This document shows positions 13,230 to 25,362 of a DNA stretch of 64,000 bases, piece by piece. This DNA is from Hirsutella rhossiliensis (Eukaryota > Ascomycota > Sordariomycetes > Hypocreales > Ophiocordycipitaceae). Within the stretch, counting starts at the first letter, position 1. Every line of letters begins with the position of its first letter. The stretch spans positions 9,176,001-9,240,000 of the forward strand of contig NW_025408667.1 in assembly GCF_020360975.1 (NCBI RefSeq), read 5' to 3'. A model generated the notes under the pieces. The model was not told the DNA's origin and did no database searches. It saw nothing but the letters and a program-made list of their open reading frames with translations. Position numbers and translations under genes: made by a program.

Positions 13230-13440
13230 ATAAATATACCTAATATTTTATATCTTATTATTAGAACTAGTACTATAAAACGCTAAACTATAAGAAAAAA
13301 TCGAAGTTAACGACGATTAAGAATATAAAGTAAAATAAATACTAAATATAAGAAAATAAGGTTAGTAATAAGAATACCTTATTAAGTAAAAGGGATATAA
13401 ATTAAAGGAAAATACCTAAGAACTACTTAAGCACTTAACC
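13230..13440 (+). pseudogene. Chromodomain relic at the integrase C-terminus of gypsy E
   Basis: Toward the end of pol the frame reads EYLIK, KGYKLKENT, ELLKHL (about 13370-13440), with stops at the expected Trp positions. This is the chromodomain pattern KWKGY...TWE. In chromoviruses this domain binds methylated histone H3 and targets integration to heterochromatin. The corresponding end of E2, antisense at about 55150-55250, is homologous. Confidence 0.72.
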
Positions 13441-13449
13441 TACTATAGT

Positions 13450-14165
13450 TCTCTACTTCGATAGTTCTACTAGTAAAATCTACCTTAAGTATCGTAGAAT
13501 CGCCTAATAAACTAATAGTATTCTAATTAATTATATTAAATCTACCTATAGACTAAATATCGACTACCGCTTTAGATTCTTAGTGCTTAGCCTCGTTAAG
13601 GTTATCTAAGGAATAAAGGCCTTAATAGACTATCTTAGTGCCCTTTATCTTTAGCTAGCGCTTTTAACGGTAAAGCTACGCTAAACGGGCTAAGGCTTTA
13701 TTTAGGTCGGCTTAAGCTTTTAATATTCGCTCCTTAGTAATTTCTTCTTCTTTATTTAATCGATTAGACTCTAGATTTATTTAGGATACTAGGAAACATA
13801 TTAGCTATAAATAATAGGTAGGATAACGAAGTTACCTATAGGAGCTAATCGCTACGCCCGACGTATCGTAGGAACGACCCTGCTATATATATTTAGTATA
13901 CTTAGAAGATTTTTCTAGTATTTTATAGTAGAAGCCGCGCGATAAATAGAAAGAATATAGTATAACGTCGAAACTAAGACGATTAATAGACTTAGCTAAA
14001 CGAATACGCTTAAGGGTCTTATAAGAATAATCTTTCGATATATAACTAGATATACTATTAGTAGTATATCCTAAGGGATAGAAAGGACGAAATAGGAAAT
14101 ATATATACGCGCGATAAGGGTATATTTATATATAGCGGCTAAGGCAGTAGTAGGTCTTATAGATA
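13450..14165 (-). pseudogene. Antisense frame of gypsy E: Cys cluster plus coiled-coil-like protein
   Basis: The strand opposite gag-pol carries a long frame between chromodomain and 3' LTR. The best-preserved version is in E3 (63380-64000). In E the product includes YYKILEKSSKYTKY and RSYDTSG, in which Tyr occupies positions expected to be Cys before RIP. A Leu/Arg/Lys/Glu-rich helical segment (ALARLARLRR) then leads to GLYSLDNL. Stops are TAA/TAG only, whereas the sense strand has stops throughout. The layout matches abundant fungal hypothetical proteins I remember, with a Cys-cluster N-terminus, a coiled coil, and an SLDEL-like stretch; that similarity is from memory, not a search. Function unknown. 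Confidence 0.6.
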
Positions 14166-14189
14166 AGACTAAAAGGAGGGGAGATATTA

Positions 14190-14662
14190 TATTACGACTA
14201 TAGTTAGTAGGCTATAGGAGAGCCGGCTATATTTATATAATAAGGCGGCTCGGAATAATAGTTAGGATAAGAAGTTACTTAGGCTTAGCTTACCTAGAGC
14301 ATACGTAAGCTAAGTAAGCTTTATATAGATAGATTACTACTTAGGAGTATAGCTTATAAGTAAGCTATAGTAAGCTATAAAGGGGATTACGGCTAGGACC
14401 GTAATCTAAGGATAGTCTCTATAGGTATATATAGCTACCTACTTTTACTCCTTTAGATAGATAGCTCTCTAGCTTTTAATATAGATCTTTATTACTATAA
14501 TTCTATCTTTAATTTTAATTACCTAGTTATAGTCTACGGTCTACGACCTCTAACTTATTACTAACGTAATATATATATTATTGCTTAGACTATACCCTAT
14601 TATATCTATTAATATAAACCCCTTAATAGGTTTATCTCTTAGGAATAACACCGGTTATTATA
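14190..14662 (+). repeat. 3' LTR of gypsy E
   Basis: It matches 6498-6967 in sequence and length. It is preceded by the polypurine stretch aaaaggagggg (14171-14181) and followed by the target duplicate CGATC (14663-14667). Confidence 0.88.
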
Positions 14663-14667
14663 CGATC

Positions 14668-16334
14668 CCTATAAGCTTATTTAGATCTTAGCCTTACTAT
14701 ACTAAATCTAATCCCTTACTATATTATATATTTCTTAGTTCTTCTTTATTTATAGCCTCCTTAGGAATATATTATAGCTTAGCTTAAGGACTATATATAT
14801 AAAAGTCTACTTTATATAACTATTAATATCTATCTTAAGTACTATAATTCCTTTTATCTATAAAGCTAAAGTATCTTTTAAAAATAGCCTTAGTTATTTT
14901 CTCTTCTTATTAATAAGAGGTATCTATAGCTTAATTACTACCCTCTTACTTACTATAGTAAAGTAATTATAGCTAGTATTTATAAGTATATTAAGTTCCT
15001 TCTTCTTATTAGTATTTACCTTTAGCGTTACTAAGCTTAGTATAAGGTAATTCCTTATTAACTATTAAGCTTTTTACTATTTTTCTTTTACCCTTAGCGC
15101 TTAACTTTAAACTAAGGTTCCCTTTTTTCTAAGTTATTATTATCCTTAGCGCCCCTCTCTTCTTTTATTATGCCCGCCCTCTAAGGTTCCTACCTCCTTT
15201 TCTTATAATAAAGCGTAATATACCCTTTAACTCTATAGTTAAAGTATATTTAATTCTCTAGCTAGCTTTACCCCTCCCTTTATTTATTTAGGCCGTTAAT
15301 ACTAGTTATTAAGGTATCCCTATCTTTATCCTTCCTTTCCTAAGGGTATATATCTACTAGTCTCCTTTAGTTTAAAGGGGGTTATCTTATTTACTAGACC
15401 TACTTTAGCTTAGCCGCTATTTATACTACTTAATTAATATAGGTAGTAAAACTTAATATAAGGAGGTCGATTATAGCTAACGCTTTATAGAGCTAGATTC
15501 CTAGAGCCCCCTTTAAAAAGATAATCTAAACGTTATATAGCTAAGACCTACCTCTAGCCTTAAAGAGTCTCTACTTAAACTTTAAAAGGAACGCTATAAA
15601 CGTTTAACTCTCCCTTTATTTTATTATCTAGATTGCCGCCGCTACGCGCGACTAAATATCTATATTAAGGTAAATTAAATTAAGGTACTTTAAGAATTCC
15701 TTTTAATTATAGCCCCTCTCCGCTCCTTTTCTATAGTATATAGTAACTATTTATTATAGCCTAGCGTTTAAGTAGTTATAGATAAGGTAGAAGATTTCCC
15801 TTAAGCTTAAAAAGAATTCTTTATTAATCTTATACTTTTCCTATATATATTATACCTATAAAGTATAGTACTATTATTATCTATTAAATTTTCCTAGGCT
15901 TAAGAGAGGCTTCTTATAGTTATTTTTCCCTACTATCTCCCCCTTAATTATTAGTATCGCTGCCCCCCTTATTACCCTTAAGAGTAGTATTAAACTACTT
16001 ATCTTACCCTTAGCCCCCTCTCATATACTTATCCTTATTAGTTTATCTATCCTTTAGTATATCCTCTTAATCTGGCTAATTAGTTCTTATATTTATAGTT
16101 AGCTCTATATTACTTAATACCTTATCTCTACCTCTCGTACCTATAGCGAGAGTATCGCTTACTTTACTATTAGCCGGGCGTCGGGCCCTCTTATTGCTAC
16201 TCCCTACTATCCTTAGGCTTATTCTCCCTTATCTAAGTCGTTAGGATATTTATATTATATCCTTTTAGTCTAATCTCTCTCTAGGCTTTATAGCCTTATT
16301 TAAAAGGAGCTTTAAATATATTAAGGGCTAGCGT
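14668..16334 (-). mobile_element. Ty3/gypsy element F, 5' half, minus strand
   Basis: This continues F beyond the E insertion. On the minus strand it holds a gag relic (15385-15655) with downstream sequence leading toward RT. The right end abuts the repeat at 16335-16576, which lies where the 5' LTR of F should be. RIP is severe and no intact frame remains. Confidence 0.65.
15385..15655 (-). pseudogene. gag core relic of gypsy F
   Basis: A minus-strand frame reads through blocks FIAFLLKFK, ARGRS, FLKGALG, YKALAIIDL and TTYIN with only TAA/TAG stops. The order resembles the capsid region of fungal gypsy gag proteins, where a FLxxFExRL helix is followed by FLxxAL and a TIDLP-like block. This is family-level similarity judged by eye. 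Confidence 0.6.
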
Positions 16335-16576
16335 ATACTTAGTATAATTATATAGGGCCGAATAATTATTTATTTAAAGCTAAGGAAGAAAGAGGAAAAC
16401 TCTACCTTAGTCGCGATAGGCATTTATCTTCCTTAGTCCTTAGCTCGACTTATATTTAGGTGCTATTCGGCCTAAGTTTAGGTCTAGCTCTATTTATATA
16501 TAGGTTTACTTTAGCCTAACTTTAGTACGGTCGCTATAATATAACCTTAGCCCTCTATAGGTATAGCCTATAATAA
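16335..16576 (-). repeat. Left arm of a long inverted repeat (possible 5' LTR of F)
   Basis: Its reverse complement matches 18331-18573 and, past copia A, about 24924-24935. Shared blocks include agctttaaataaataatta and the start aggctatac. The differences are mostly RIP-type. Its position right before the gag side of F suggests the F 5' LTR. The opposite copy would then be a solo LTR in the other orientation. A DNA transposon with long terminal inverted repeats is the alternative. Confidence 0.5.
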
Positions 16577-17450
16577 GAGGTAACTAACTTCTTATAAACT
16601 ACTATTATCGTAGTATAAGTAAGATAAAAGGAAATAGTAAATTAAAAGAGAGCTTTTATAAAGAGGTTTAAAGTAAGTAATAAGGTATAAGTAGATATAG
16701 CTAAATAAACAACTAATTAGCTATATAGGAAGCTTAACTAGCTATACTAAAAGTATATTATAATAAAGGTAGTAAGCCTATATATAGTCGAGCTTAATAT
16801 ATTAAAAAAGGTATATAAGAGGCTTTATATATAATTTCTCTACTAAGTAGTAAAGAACCTATTACTTAAATAAGTAGTTAATAACTACTAACTACTATTA
16901 ATAATTAATAAGGATAATAAGCCTAAGTAAATTATTAAAAAGATTTAATAAGTATAGTAAAAGTAAAAAAAAGGGGTAAATAGTAATAGGTACTTATAAA
17001 ATAATAAAGGTATATAAACCTATTATAGTACCTACTAAACGATTTCTAGGATATAAAAGCTTTAAAGAGATTTAAGAGATAATAGGGAAATATAAAGGAG
17101 AATAATAAAGGAGAAGTAAAAGAAAGAGAATAAAAAGAAGGTAGAAGATAAGAAAGGGGAAATAAAAGATAAAAAAGGGTAAAAGAGAAAAAAGTAAAAG
17201 TTAAAGAACGCTTATTAAAGAATAAGGAAAAAAAAAAAAAACTATAGTATTAAAGGGAAATAATAGAAGATAAATAAAAGATATATATAAAATAAATAGT
17301 AATAAAAGATAAATAAAGATAAGGATAAAAGTAAGATATAATAAAATATAATATAAAAATAGTAAGATATACTAAGGATATAAACTTAATTTTAACTAAT
17401 TATAGACGCTCTTTAACTACTACTTAATTACTCTAAGATTTTAAGGTATA
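16577..17450 (+). repeat. Inverted duplicate of the 3' part of F
   Basis: It is the reverse complement of 2720-3570, recognisable by shared blocks such as the Lys-rich coding stretch and the pyrimidine/purine runs. Read on plus, a coding-like frame with TAA/TAG stops gives a basic, Lys/Gln-rich product without motifs I recognise. The match to F ends abruptly at both sides (about 16577 and 17450), so this is a fragment. Confidence 0.6.
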
Positions 17451-18330
17451 TCTAAGCTTAGTATATAAATATAGTAGTATAAGTAGGCTTAGTATACTAA
17501 AATAATAGTTAAAGATAAGCGGTAAGATAAAGTTAAAAGGGAAATAAAGTATATATATAAGGGTCGCTTAAATAGTTATTAAATATCCTTTAAGATATAT
17601 AGTCCTAAAGGGTATTAATAGTAGCGATCGTATTTTTAATATACTATTATTATATTAATATCTTATTAAATAAAGTTAAAGGAAAGTAATAAATAAGGAG
17701 GTAGTATAATCTAGTATAAGTATAAGTAAAGTAGTTATAAGTATATAGTAATATATAGTTCTAATAAGTACTATTTTATATCTCGATATTTAGTAATATT
17801 ATTTAGCTTATATAAGTAAGATAAGGTAGCTACTATATAGTAGTATTATAGGTCGCGCTATACTTACTAAAAGATATAAGTAAATACGTTAACTAGCGTA
17901 AGGGCGGTAAAGTATAGTCGCTTAGCGTACTAAGAGGTAGGGTATTACTACGCGGAGTAAAAAAGCTAATAAGTATATAAGGGCCTATAGTAGTTATAAT
18001 ATAGCGTAGCGCGGTAATAAAAGTTAGGTAAAGTAAGGGCGCGTATATAAAGAAAGTAAAGCTTAAAAGAAAAAAAAAGAAAAAAAGAAAAAAAAAGGTA
18101 TTTATATATAGCGGGGTATATATATAATTAATAAAGTATAGGGGTATATATATAGAAGAGGGAAGAATAAAGTAAAATAGGTATATAAAGGGCGGTATAT
18201 AAAGGGATAAAGTAAGCGTAAGGTAAAAGGAAGCGACTATATACGCTTAAGAAAAAAAAGAGGGCGATAATAAAAAGGTAGTAAGAGAGAAATAAAAGTA
18301 CTATTAATAATAAGAGGAAAGTAAGGGTAG
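17451..18330. other. Purine-rich degraded sequence, nothing recognised
   Basis: RIP-like composition with a strongly purine-biased plus strand, including A-runs broken by G near 18065-18095. It lies between the F-derived fragment and the right inverted-repeat arm. I see no gene or motif. Confidence 0.4.
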
Positions 18331-18573
18331 TATTATAGGCTATACTTATAAAGGGCTAAGGTTATACTATAGTAACTATATTAAAGTTATACTAAAGTAA
18401 ACCTATATATAAGTAAAGCTTAATATAAAGTTAAGCTAAATAATACTTAAATATAAGTTACGCTAAGGACTAAGGGAGATAAATAACTAATATAACTATA
18501 ATAAGGTTTTCTTACTTTTTCCTTAGCTTTAAATAAATAATTATTTAGCCTATACTATTATACTAAGTATATA
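18331..18573 (+). repeat. Right arm of the long inverted repeat, split by copia A
   Basis: It matches the reverse complement of 16335-16576. Its outer end is displaced by copia A: the match resumes for about a dozen bases after 24923. The two arms enclose about 1.75 kb. Confidence 0.5.
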
Positions 18574-19060
18574 TATCGCGAAGCGTGGCCTAATTTTATA
18601 GTTCTTAGAGATATCCCTTAGTATAAGGGACTAAGGAAGCTAAAAACACCTAGTATAAAAGAAGGAAGAAGGAGCTAAAAAGAGGTATAGAAAGGAGGGT
18701 AAGGGTATAAGGGGAAGCAAAAGTAGCGATAGCTTCCTATAGAGGTAGTAAGAGATAAGACGGATATACTAGCAACGGCTAGAAAGGAGGGGAAAACCTA
18801 ATAAAAAGCTTAGTAGTCGAAAGGATATTAGTAGCTTCTTTAAGTAGGATCTTCTTTATTAATCGAGATACTAAACGGGTATAAAGAGGGGCGTTAGATA
18901 GAGGAAAGAAGGATAATTAAGAAAAATATAATAATTACTCCCCTACCTTTATTGCTGCCCCTATAAGAATTAAATCTCTCTGCCCTGCCTATCCGACCCC
19001 TTACTTCTAATTTCACCTTTGTATATTTTATATATACTCTTTATATCTCTCTTCGCGAGA
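18574..19060 (+). repeat. 5' LTR of copia A
   Basis: It starts tatcgcgaagcgtggcc and ends cttcgcgaga. The ends form a short imperfect inverted repeat (TRTCGCGAAG / TCTCGCGAAG). It equals the 3' LTR in length, and the differences I saw are mostly C/T and G/A. Confidence 0.9.
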
Positions 19061-19077
19061 GTTATAAGCCCGGGAGG
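19061..19077 (+). other. Primer-binding site, initiator tRNA-Met anticodon type
   Basis: Immediately after the LTR the sequence gttataagcccgggagg resembles the reverse complement of the initiator tRNA-Met anticodon region (GTTATGAGCCC), with one TG-to-TA change. Drosophila copia primes from an internal tRNAiMet fragment with a similar site. The same bases follow the 5' LTR in J and L; D has a RIP-altered version. Confidence 0.6.
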
Positions 19078-19189
19078 AATAGTATTCCTATACCTTCCGG
19101 CTACTATAAAAGGCACCTTTCTTATATCCCTTATAGCTTCCTTTTACCCCTCTTACTAAAAAAGCCGATTTTTAACCGACTTTTCTACC

Positions 19190-22100
19190 CCCCCTCTCTT
19201 CTTCTATAATAATATCGAAAAACGATACCTCTACCGTCCCTATAGTCTATAGGACGATTCTTATAGAGCCCTAAGATTAAGATAAGTAGGTAAAGGAGCT
19301 ACGGGCTCGTATAGATAGAACTATTTATAATTTAGTCTTCTTTAATAAGTAGGACCCTCTCGAGCCCCCTCTTCGTCTTAGGGCAACGGACTTTATAGAG
19401 GGAGCTACCCTCTTCTCCGAGCTAACCTCTATATAATAAAGAGCTTTTTCTACTACCTTAGGCGACTACGAGAGTTACTAAAAGGAATACCTCTATAAAA
19501 CGAAGCTACTAACGGCTGCTTATACGGCGATAACGGAATCTATTAGTACCGTAAAGCTAATCTCTCTTTAAGAGGAAGAGACTCCTAGGCAGTAGCTTTT
19601 AAAGCTCGAGACCTTAATAGCTCCCTTAAGAGGTTATATAACTAAACGTATTAAGAAGACCTATACGGCCTACCTAGGAGCCTTTTCTACTAGGAACCTA
19701 ATAGCTTCTTCGTAGCTAGCTAAGTAGGAAGAGATCCTCGAGGAAGCTAACTAATACTTCCTTATAGAAGCTCTTTCCGGCTAGTAGCTATAGGATATAT
19801 CTCTGCTAATAAAGCCTATTAGTAACGGTTACTCGACTATCTTTTAAGAGGCTAGCCGGGAACTAAATAAAGAGGCTGCTAGAGTATAATAGCAAGCAGT
19901 CTTATTCCTTCGTAGCTAGCACTCGACCTAGACGGCTCGACCTATAGCTGCTATAGCCCTTATTGCTGCGGCTCCCGCTACTGCTGCTGCGGCTGTTGCT
20001 CCTTTAGCTCCTCCTCCCTCGAGAGCCTTAACCCTATCTTTAACGGCTGCCCCGGTCCCGGCTCCGCCTCTTACTCCGGGCCCGGCCCCGGTCCCGTTAG
20101 TTAGACCGGCCCGACTAGTCCCCTAATAGACCTTTTAGTCCGTTAGTCGAAAAATCAGGGAACTAGTCGAAATCGAACCTCTTCGTTAAAATTAGTAATA
20201 AGGGGTAAAAAGGGGGGGTTTTTAAGTAAACCTTCCGGATCGGGACGAGGATTCCTTAAAGAAATAACGTACGAGGAGGAATCGACCTACCTACTAAGCA
20301 TGCAAAAAGCCCTATCGGCTAGAAGACTACTAGTAGGTCTTTAAGGAAAACCGACTTAAAGGAGTTAACCCTTTAAAGAGGCTATAAGAAATAGTATAAT
20401 AGTCTCTTAAGGAGGACCCCTCGTTATAGAAGAAGATAGACGAGATTCAGGTTACTAAGAAATAGTAACTAACGCCGCTGCCCTTATTCGAGCCGTAAAT
20501 TCGAGGAAAAATCATTAGTATAGTAAATCCGGCATTCGTCTTCCCTACGGATTAGCAAGACTAACTATTAGGACCCTCCGACTATCCCCTACGAAAATTA
20601 GCTATCCTCGACTCTAGTGCTTCCCTCGACATCTATAATATACTCTTACGATTCCGGTCCTTTAAGAAGGCATAAAAGGAATATCTTATTACCGGGGAAT
20701 TAACTATAGGGATAGAGGGATATAGAAGGGTGAATTTTACGATGAAATTACCTAACGGATCTATATAAATTCTTTAAAGGAAAAGGGTAGTTTTTTGCCC
20801 TCGATTTTTAACGAGCTTAATTTCCTTCTACCTTCTTCGAAAGGAAGGGATCTTCTAGGATACGACGTCTAAGCCTATAAGGCTAGTCTAGAAGAATTAA
20901 ACTATTAGGCTTATCGAGGAGAAATTCGGTTAATTTATTCTCGAATTCCGACCTATCCTTAGGAAGGAATCTCTTAAGAAGTTAGCTTTCCCTACTTAAA
21001 GGAGGGTAGGTTTAAAGGACCCTCTTCCGGTAGCCTAAGGAGACGGTCTTCTTTAGCACGCACGACTTAGTTACCTAGGCCCCCTAGCTTTATATAAGCT
21101 AGGCTAATAATAGGGCGTACGAATAAGGGGCCTAAAGACCGTTAAATACGAATACTACGGCTAAGGAAAGACTAGGAGACGAATTTCTAGACGAACGCCT
21201 TTACGGCCGGACTAGCTATATAAGGAAATTTAGGTCGACTAGACCGACGTCTCTAGGGATTAGGAAAGCTTCGTTAGGGTAATGTTTTTTATAGACGCTT
21301 TTTTAGGGATGGTTTTCCCCTATTTCTTACGGACCTACCTAAGTAAGTATAACTAGTTTGCCTTCCGGGACTTCGTTAACTAGATAAAATCCTACTTTAG
21401 CTATAAGGTAAAGAAGATACGGTTAGACGGAGAGCTATTTACAAAGGATATCTTAAATTAGCTTCGAAAAAGGGGCATTTTACCCCTCCCGTTAGCACCG
21501 AATACCTAGGCCTAGAACGGAGGGGCAGAAAGATTAAGGGGTGCTATAATAGAAAGGGCCCGTATAATAAGACTTACTATAAAGCTTCTATACGACCTTT
21601 AAAGGGAAGTCGTTAAGACCGCTTATTACCTTCGGAACCGGACCCTAAGGGACCCTAGGGGACTAAGGGACTATAGGGACCTAGAGACCCTTTTTAAGAC
21701 CTAAGGAATAGACTAGAAATCCCCCCTCGAGCTCTTTATAAAGAAGAGGGCCTCGCTAGCCTACCTTTATGCCTACGGCTATAAGGCATACGTAATAACT
21801 ACCGATATATAGCTAAAAAGGAAGAAGAAAAGAAAGCTTAATCTAAGAGCCTTTATTAGTTACCTCGTTAGTTATAATTCTACGAATATTATCTAGATCT
21901 AGATTCCTCTTCTATAGAAGGTTATTTTAACTAGGGATATAATTTTCGACGAATCTAGCTTCTTCGACGGAAAGAGGGATTAATAGCCCCTCTTACTCTC
22001 TTAACGTTAGCTAATTTAGAAGATTTAAATCCCCCCTTCTTAATAGTCTTAAGAAGAGGTCCTAGACGAAGAAACGGAAGAAGAAACTAACGTCGAAGTA

Positions 22101-24060
22101 GTCGAGGATAACGCCGACTTTAAAGAAAAAGAGGAAGCTACTAGATTAGATAATCTAGACGAAGAAGGAGACTATAGGAAAGCAGTAGAGCTAGAATACG
22201 CCTACCTCCCTATGCCTCCTCTTATAGAATAAGAAGAAGATTTAGAAGTAGCTTTTTTAGTTAGTCTTCCTATCTCGACCCCTAAGGGGGTAGGAAAGGC
22301 ACCTCTCTTAAAGGATTACCTAGCTGCCTTTTTATCCTTACTTCGAGAAGCAAAGGAAGGTATAGGGCCTAATACGGATACTAAAGAAGACTAACTACTC
22401 TTTTATTTCGATCGTTTTTCCGACTTTTATCTAACGCCTATAGAAGACGGTTCCTACGGAGCATTTATAGTAGGCCGGCTTTTTAAGCCTCTATTAGCAA
22501 GGAAGGTATATAAAAGAGACCTCCTAGACCTACTAGTAAACTAGAAGCAGCTAGAAAAACACCCCTTTAGAGACTAGTTTTTCTAGGCCTAGAAAGACCA
22601 CCTAGCCTTATATAAGGAGATAGGGTCTTTCGAAGAGGTCCTTAAGGAAAAGGTAAGAGGAAAATAGGTCCTTAGCTATAAGTAGGTCTTTATTTATAAG
22701 ACTAATAAATACGGCTTCCTTTAAAAGTATAAAGCCCGGCTAGTTATTTATAGGAATTAATAGGAAAAAGGGGATCTACCTATTAAGGCAACTACCTTAA
22801 TAGGGATGTCTTTTCGGACCCTTATAACTATAGTAATAGAATTCGACCTCGAACTTAATTAAATAGATATAGTTAACGCCTTTATTAACTACTTACTTAA
22901 GGAAAAAGAAGTTATCTATATACGCCTTCTACTAAGCTTCTAATAGCTAGGAAAGGTTCTACGGCTTAGGAAAGCTCTATATAGATTACGAAGATCACCC
23001 CTTCTTTAGTAATAGCATTTAATAGGTTCCCTTAAAGCCCTAGGCTTTAAGAAAGTCCCTTAGGAACCGTATATAATATAGAAGGGTAAAATCATAGTCT
23101 TCTTTTATATCGACGATATTATCTAAGCGTACCTAAAAGAGGAAGAAGTTACTACTAGGGAGGCTATACGAGGCCTATAATAAAGGTATAAGATAACTAA
23201 GCTAGGGGAGCTAAAGTAGTTCCTAGGGATATAAATCCTTCGGAATAGGTCCTAACGGACTATCTAGCTTACCTAGGACGCCTATATTAATAAGGTCGCT
23301 TATAAATTCCTCCTTAATTCCCTCGATAAGAAGCTTCCCTCTACGCCTATATTAAACGAAGAGCTTTTACTTAATCCGTCCTTTTAAGCTAGGGAGTAAG
23401 AGAAACACTAATATTAATAGAAGGTAGGCTCCCTGCTTTTTTCAGCTATTTCTACTAGACCGGATATCTCTTTTACGGTCTCCTAGCTAGCTAGGCATAA
23501 CTAGAATCCTAGCCCTAGGCATTAAGAAGTAGTAGATAAAGCTATCCTTTATCTCTATTTAATAAGATTATATAGTCTACGCCTAGGAGGGTAGGAAAGG
23601 AAGAAATTAGCTACCGAAATCTTCCTCTATTTAAGCGATTCGTCCTTTACAGACAATTTATTAAATAGAAAGAGCTTATAGGGGTATATTATATCTCTTT
23701 TTAGAGGAACTATTGCTTAGAGAGCTTCGAAATAAGCTACCGTTATAACTTCGAGTACGGAGGCAGAGCTACTAGCTCTTTTAGAAGCGTTAAAAAAAGC
23801 GATTTTCCTTAGCCGGCTACTAATATCGTTATAACTATAAATTCCGTCCCCGTTAGCTATAGAATATAATAATATATAGACTATACGAATTCTTATAAAG
23901 GAAAATAGTAAGCTATCGACCTAGCTACGGTATATCGATATCTACTAGTATTAGTTACGCTAAGAGGTCTAAAGGGGACTTATTTCCGTCTATTAGGTTT
24001 TAACGGTATTAATAAAAGCCGACGGTCTTACGAAGCCCTTACTAAAGTAGACGCTAGCTA
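19190..24060 (+). pseudogene. gag-pol relic of copia A
   Basis: gag lies at about 19200-20330, ending in a knuckle-like CKKPY...EDY stretch. Protease (AILDSSAS) is near 20605. Integrase spans about 21050-22000, with the NGGAER block near 21510-21530. RT runs about 22690-23300 with FYIDD. RNase H is at about 23620-24060. In working relatives the polyprotein would make virus-like particles and copy and integrate the element. Here TAG/TAA stops at Gln/Trp positions occur in every domain. Confidence 0.88.
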
Positions 24061-24431
24061 TCTTTTTATAGTAAATAGGGCTAGAAGACGTTTAAGAGAA
24101 GCTATCCTTAGAGGCCCGCCTTAAGAGTCTATAAGAGGAGCTAATAGTACGTATAAGAAGGTAACGTCTATAGCTAAAGAAAAGGAAGAGGTTTTTCCCT
24201 TTAGAGGGCCCCCTATTTAATTAGGTTTTTCCCTTCTAAGAAGGCCCCCTTTCTTATAGGACTTTCCCCCCTTTTCCTTAAGTAGGTCTAAAAGAGCCTA
24301 GGGACCTAAAAGGGTCCCTACTTTCCTTAAGTAAAGGGAGAAGTATAGAGCTAAGAACCTCCTCTATACGCTTACTAGCCCGAAGCCGTATTAGCTATGC
24401 CCTTAAAGGGCAGGCTATAGCTAAGGGGGTA

Positions 24432-24918
24432 TATCGCGAAGCGTAGCCTAATTTCGTAGTTCTCGGAGATATCCCTTAGCACGAGGGACTAAGGAAGCTA
24501 AAAACACCCGGTATAAAAGAAGGAAGAAGGAGCTAAAAAGAGGTATAGAAAGGAGGGTAGGGGCATAAGGGGAAGCAGAAGTAGCGATAGCTTCCTATAG
24601 AGGTAGCGAGAGATAAGACGGATATACTAGCAACGGCTAGAAAGGAGGGGAAAAACTAGTAAAAAGCTCGGTAGTCGAAAGGACATTAGTAGCTTCTTTA
24701 AGTAGGATCTTCTTTATTAATCGAGATGCTAGACGGGTATAAAGAGGGGCGTTAGATAGAGGAAAGAAGGATAATTAAGAAAAATATAATAATTACTCCC
24801 CTACCTTTATTACTGCCCCCGTAAGAATTAAGTCTCTCTGCCCTACCTATCCGACCCCTTACTTCTAATTTTACCTTCGTATATTTTATATATACTCCTT
24901 ATATCTCTCTTTGCGAGA
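24432..24918 (+). repeat. 3' LTR of copia A
   Basis: It is preceded by a ctaaggggg polypurine stretch and followed by target duplicate ATATA. It is 487 bp, matching the 5' LTR. Confidence 0.9.
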
Positions 24919-24935
24919 ATATACTATCCTTTAAT

Positions 24936-25362
24936 AATAAGGTATAGTTATATTACTCTTAGTTATATAGAGCCCTACTATTATAAGAAGCTCTTAATTA
25001 CTTAGGCGAACTAAGTATTACGTTCGCTTTAATTTTATAATTATAAGAGTATAAATATTTTATATATCTATATACTAGCGTAGGCGGTTTAACTAGATTA
25101 AGTAATTAAACGTTAGCTTTAAAGGTAGCTAAAAATAGCTATTTTATATATAGGGATATAGAGAAGGTAAAATAAAAGGTAAGTTATATTATTATAGAGT
25201 AAGTAAAAGTATAAGCTTAGTTATAGTTTATTAAAAGAAGGTTAATAATCTATAAAAAGGAAAAAAAAAGTATAAGCTTAGCCTATATATATATAAAAGC
25301 CGCTTATATATAGACTTAGCTTAGACCTTAGTCTAGGCCTATATAAGGTAAAAGCCCTTATA
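24936..25362 (-). mobile_element. Truncated reversed copy of LTR element C (C')
   Basis: It is the reverse complement of the first 430 bp or so of element C (29306 onward). It includes an LTR at 25190-25362 ending gcccttata and the start of the region before gag. It interrupts the RT/RNase H region of copia K at 25363. Its left end is lost at the inverted-repeat arm. Confidence 0.75.

Larger units (their letters stand above)
6498..14662 (+). mobile_element. Complete Ty3/gypsy chromovirus E, RIP-inactivated
   Basis: The element is bounded by two LTRs of 470 and 473 bp and a 5-bp target duplication (CGATT at 6493-6497, CGATC at 14663-14667; the difference is one RIP-type C-to-T). Order on the plus strand: LTR, gag with a zinc-knuckle relic, a long spacer frame, RT, RNase H, integrase, chromodomain, polypurine tract (14171-14181), LTR. 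A separate frame runs on the opposite strand between the chromodomain and the 3' LTR. A 331-bp insertion interrupts RT. E sits inside F and is therefore younger than F. Related copies are E2 and E3 near the right end of the window. Confidence 0.88.
18574..24918 (+). mobile_element. Complete Ty1/copia element A (6345 bp)
   Basis: Two 487-bp LTRs and a target duplication ATATA (18569-18573 and 24919-24923) define the element. Order is gag, protease, integrase, RT, RNase H, the copia order. A keeps some catalytic codons lost in its relatives: the protease Asp in AILDSSAS (about 20600-20622) and both Asp of FYIDDII (about 23100-23120). Many TAG/TAA stops still inactivate it. It belongs to the same family as D, J and L. 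Confidence 0.92.
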
